From contig NZ_CABPSA010000002.1 in NCBI RefSeq assembly GCF_902459615.1, positions 62,001 to 126,000 on the forward strand: a stretch of DNA of 64,000 nt, written 5' to 3'. The first letter of the stretch is position 1, and every line of letters starts with the position of its first letter. Under the pieces are notes generated by a model. It saw only the letters and a list, made by a program, of their open reading frames with translations. It made no database searches and was not told the DNA's origin. The DNA is from Pandoraea commovens (GTDB lineage Bacteria > Pseudomonadota > Gammaproteobacteria > Burkholderiales > Burkholderiaceae). Below, piece after piece: positions 63,574 through 64,000 of this stretch. The position numbers and the translations under genes are program-made.

Positions 63574-63602
63574 AATGCGCCCCAATGCGCCCCAATGCGC
63601 CC
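63574..63602. repeat. Ten-base tandem repeat, about three copies
   Basis: The unit aatgcgcccc is repeated just under three times. It lies upstream of arsC in a stretch (63413-63688) that shows no gene. Confidence 0.85.
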
Positions 63603-63688
63603 ATTTCCCGGCAACTTCAGGGCGTTTACAACAACTCCGTTCTGTCGACGCGTCATATTTGGCCGCTCACCTCGAATGGAGATCGTCC

Positions 63689-64000
63689 TTGATCGACCCC
63701 GCCGCCTCGGCTACTTCAACCTCCTCGCCCCTTTCCCCTTTCTCCGATGTCTGTCCCCTCGTCGTTGCGAGCCAAACGACCGGCCACGCTCCCCACCCAA
63801 TGGCCAGGCAACTCTCCGACGCCGTCAACGTTGCCGCGTCCCGCGAACTGCAAGGGACTGCACCGTCCATGCTCGATCCGACCGGATGGGAAGCATCCCT
63901 GTTTTTGGAGTTGCGCCCGACCCACCGACTGCACCTGACCTGGCGCGACTTCTCCTCAAGCGGGCTAACAGATGCAGCGGCTTCGCAGTTGGATATTGCG
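63689..64000 (+). CDS. Possible partial ORF at the right edge, function unknown
   Basis: A frame stays open to the window end from TTG 63689 (preceded by GGAGATCG) or ATG 63800. The later part reads LDPTGWEASLFLELRPTHRL and HLTWRDFSSSGLTDAAA, a balanced composition unlike the Arg-rich alternative frame from ATG 63676. I do not recognise a family. It is preceded by 276 bp without a gene after arsC. Composition is the only support. Confidence 0.3.
   Translation, partial: MIDPAASATSTSSPLSPFSDVCPLVVASQTTGHAPHPMARQLSDAVNVAASRELQGTAPSMLDPTGWEASLFLELRPTHRLHLTWRDFSSSGLTDAAASQLDIA

Overview
The window is high-GC DNA (outside a few AT-richer islands) from a beta-proteobacterium, most likely Burkholderiales/Burkholderiaceae; Pandoraea or a close relative is my guess from gene content, not a database result. 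Pointers are the rsmI / yraN-gmhA-dolP arrangement, a complete soxCD-YZ-AX-B cluster, a caa3-type oxidase and an EPS cluster led by an EPS-type MarR regulator. Almost all genes lie on the minus strand; only a LysR gene, rsmI, a toxin-antitoxin pair, the gloC-like/exonuclease pair and short ORFs near the edges are on plus.

Layout. 1-3059: end of a type III secretion locus with SPI-2/EPEC-like translocon order (chaperone, two EspA/SseB-like filament proteins, SycD-type chaperone, SctE pore protein cut by the window edge). 3223-10526: a putative D-glutamate/5-oxoproline cluster (D-glutamate cyclase family, MFS carrier, fused 5-oxoprolinase, divergent LysR regulator). 10623-15837: caa3-type cytochrome oxidase (subunit II fused to cytochrome c, subunit I, two subunit III-like proteins, subunit IV). 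16019-32814: about 17 kb O-antigen/EPS cluster (regulator, ugd, wlbA/B/C-type genes, Wzx, asparagine-synthase-like amidotransferase, Wzy, epimerases, acetyltransferase, glycosyltransferases, initiating sugar transferase, CapD/WbpM). 33083-33158: tRNA-Ala(CGC) with its own -10 box and terminator. 33263-41706: Sox thiosulfate-oxidation cluster under an ArsR-type repressor. 42109-43911: TpsB outer-membrane transporter without partner. 44121-48937: flavocytochrome c sulfide dehydrogenase genes behind dolP-gmhA-yraN, divergent from rsmI. 49119-57147: a YefM/RelE-type toxin-antitoxin pair and a 2487-residue NEL-type (IpaH/SspH-like) E3 ubiquitin ligase, a probable type III effector. 57334-60308: TrpXYZ-like ABC transporter. 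60737-63412: rlpA, gloC-like hydrolase, DEDD exonuclease, arsC-like reductase, then a poorly resolved right edge.

How the parts fit. Sox enzymes and the sulfide dehydrogenase feed electrons from reduced sulfur into cytochrome c, and the caa3 oxidase could be the terminal acceptor. The translocon and giant ubiquitin ligase point to interaction with eukaryotic cells, with the surface polysaccharide as a further host-facing trait. The most unusual items are the giant effector with its roughly 65-residue repeats, the duplicated filament genes, and the perfect dyad at 3006-3059 that places a Shine-Dalgarno sequence on each strand, so that the translocon mRNA leader could hide its own ribosome-binding site.
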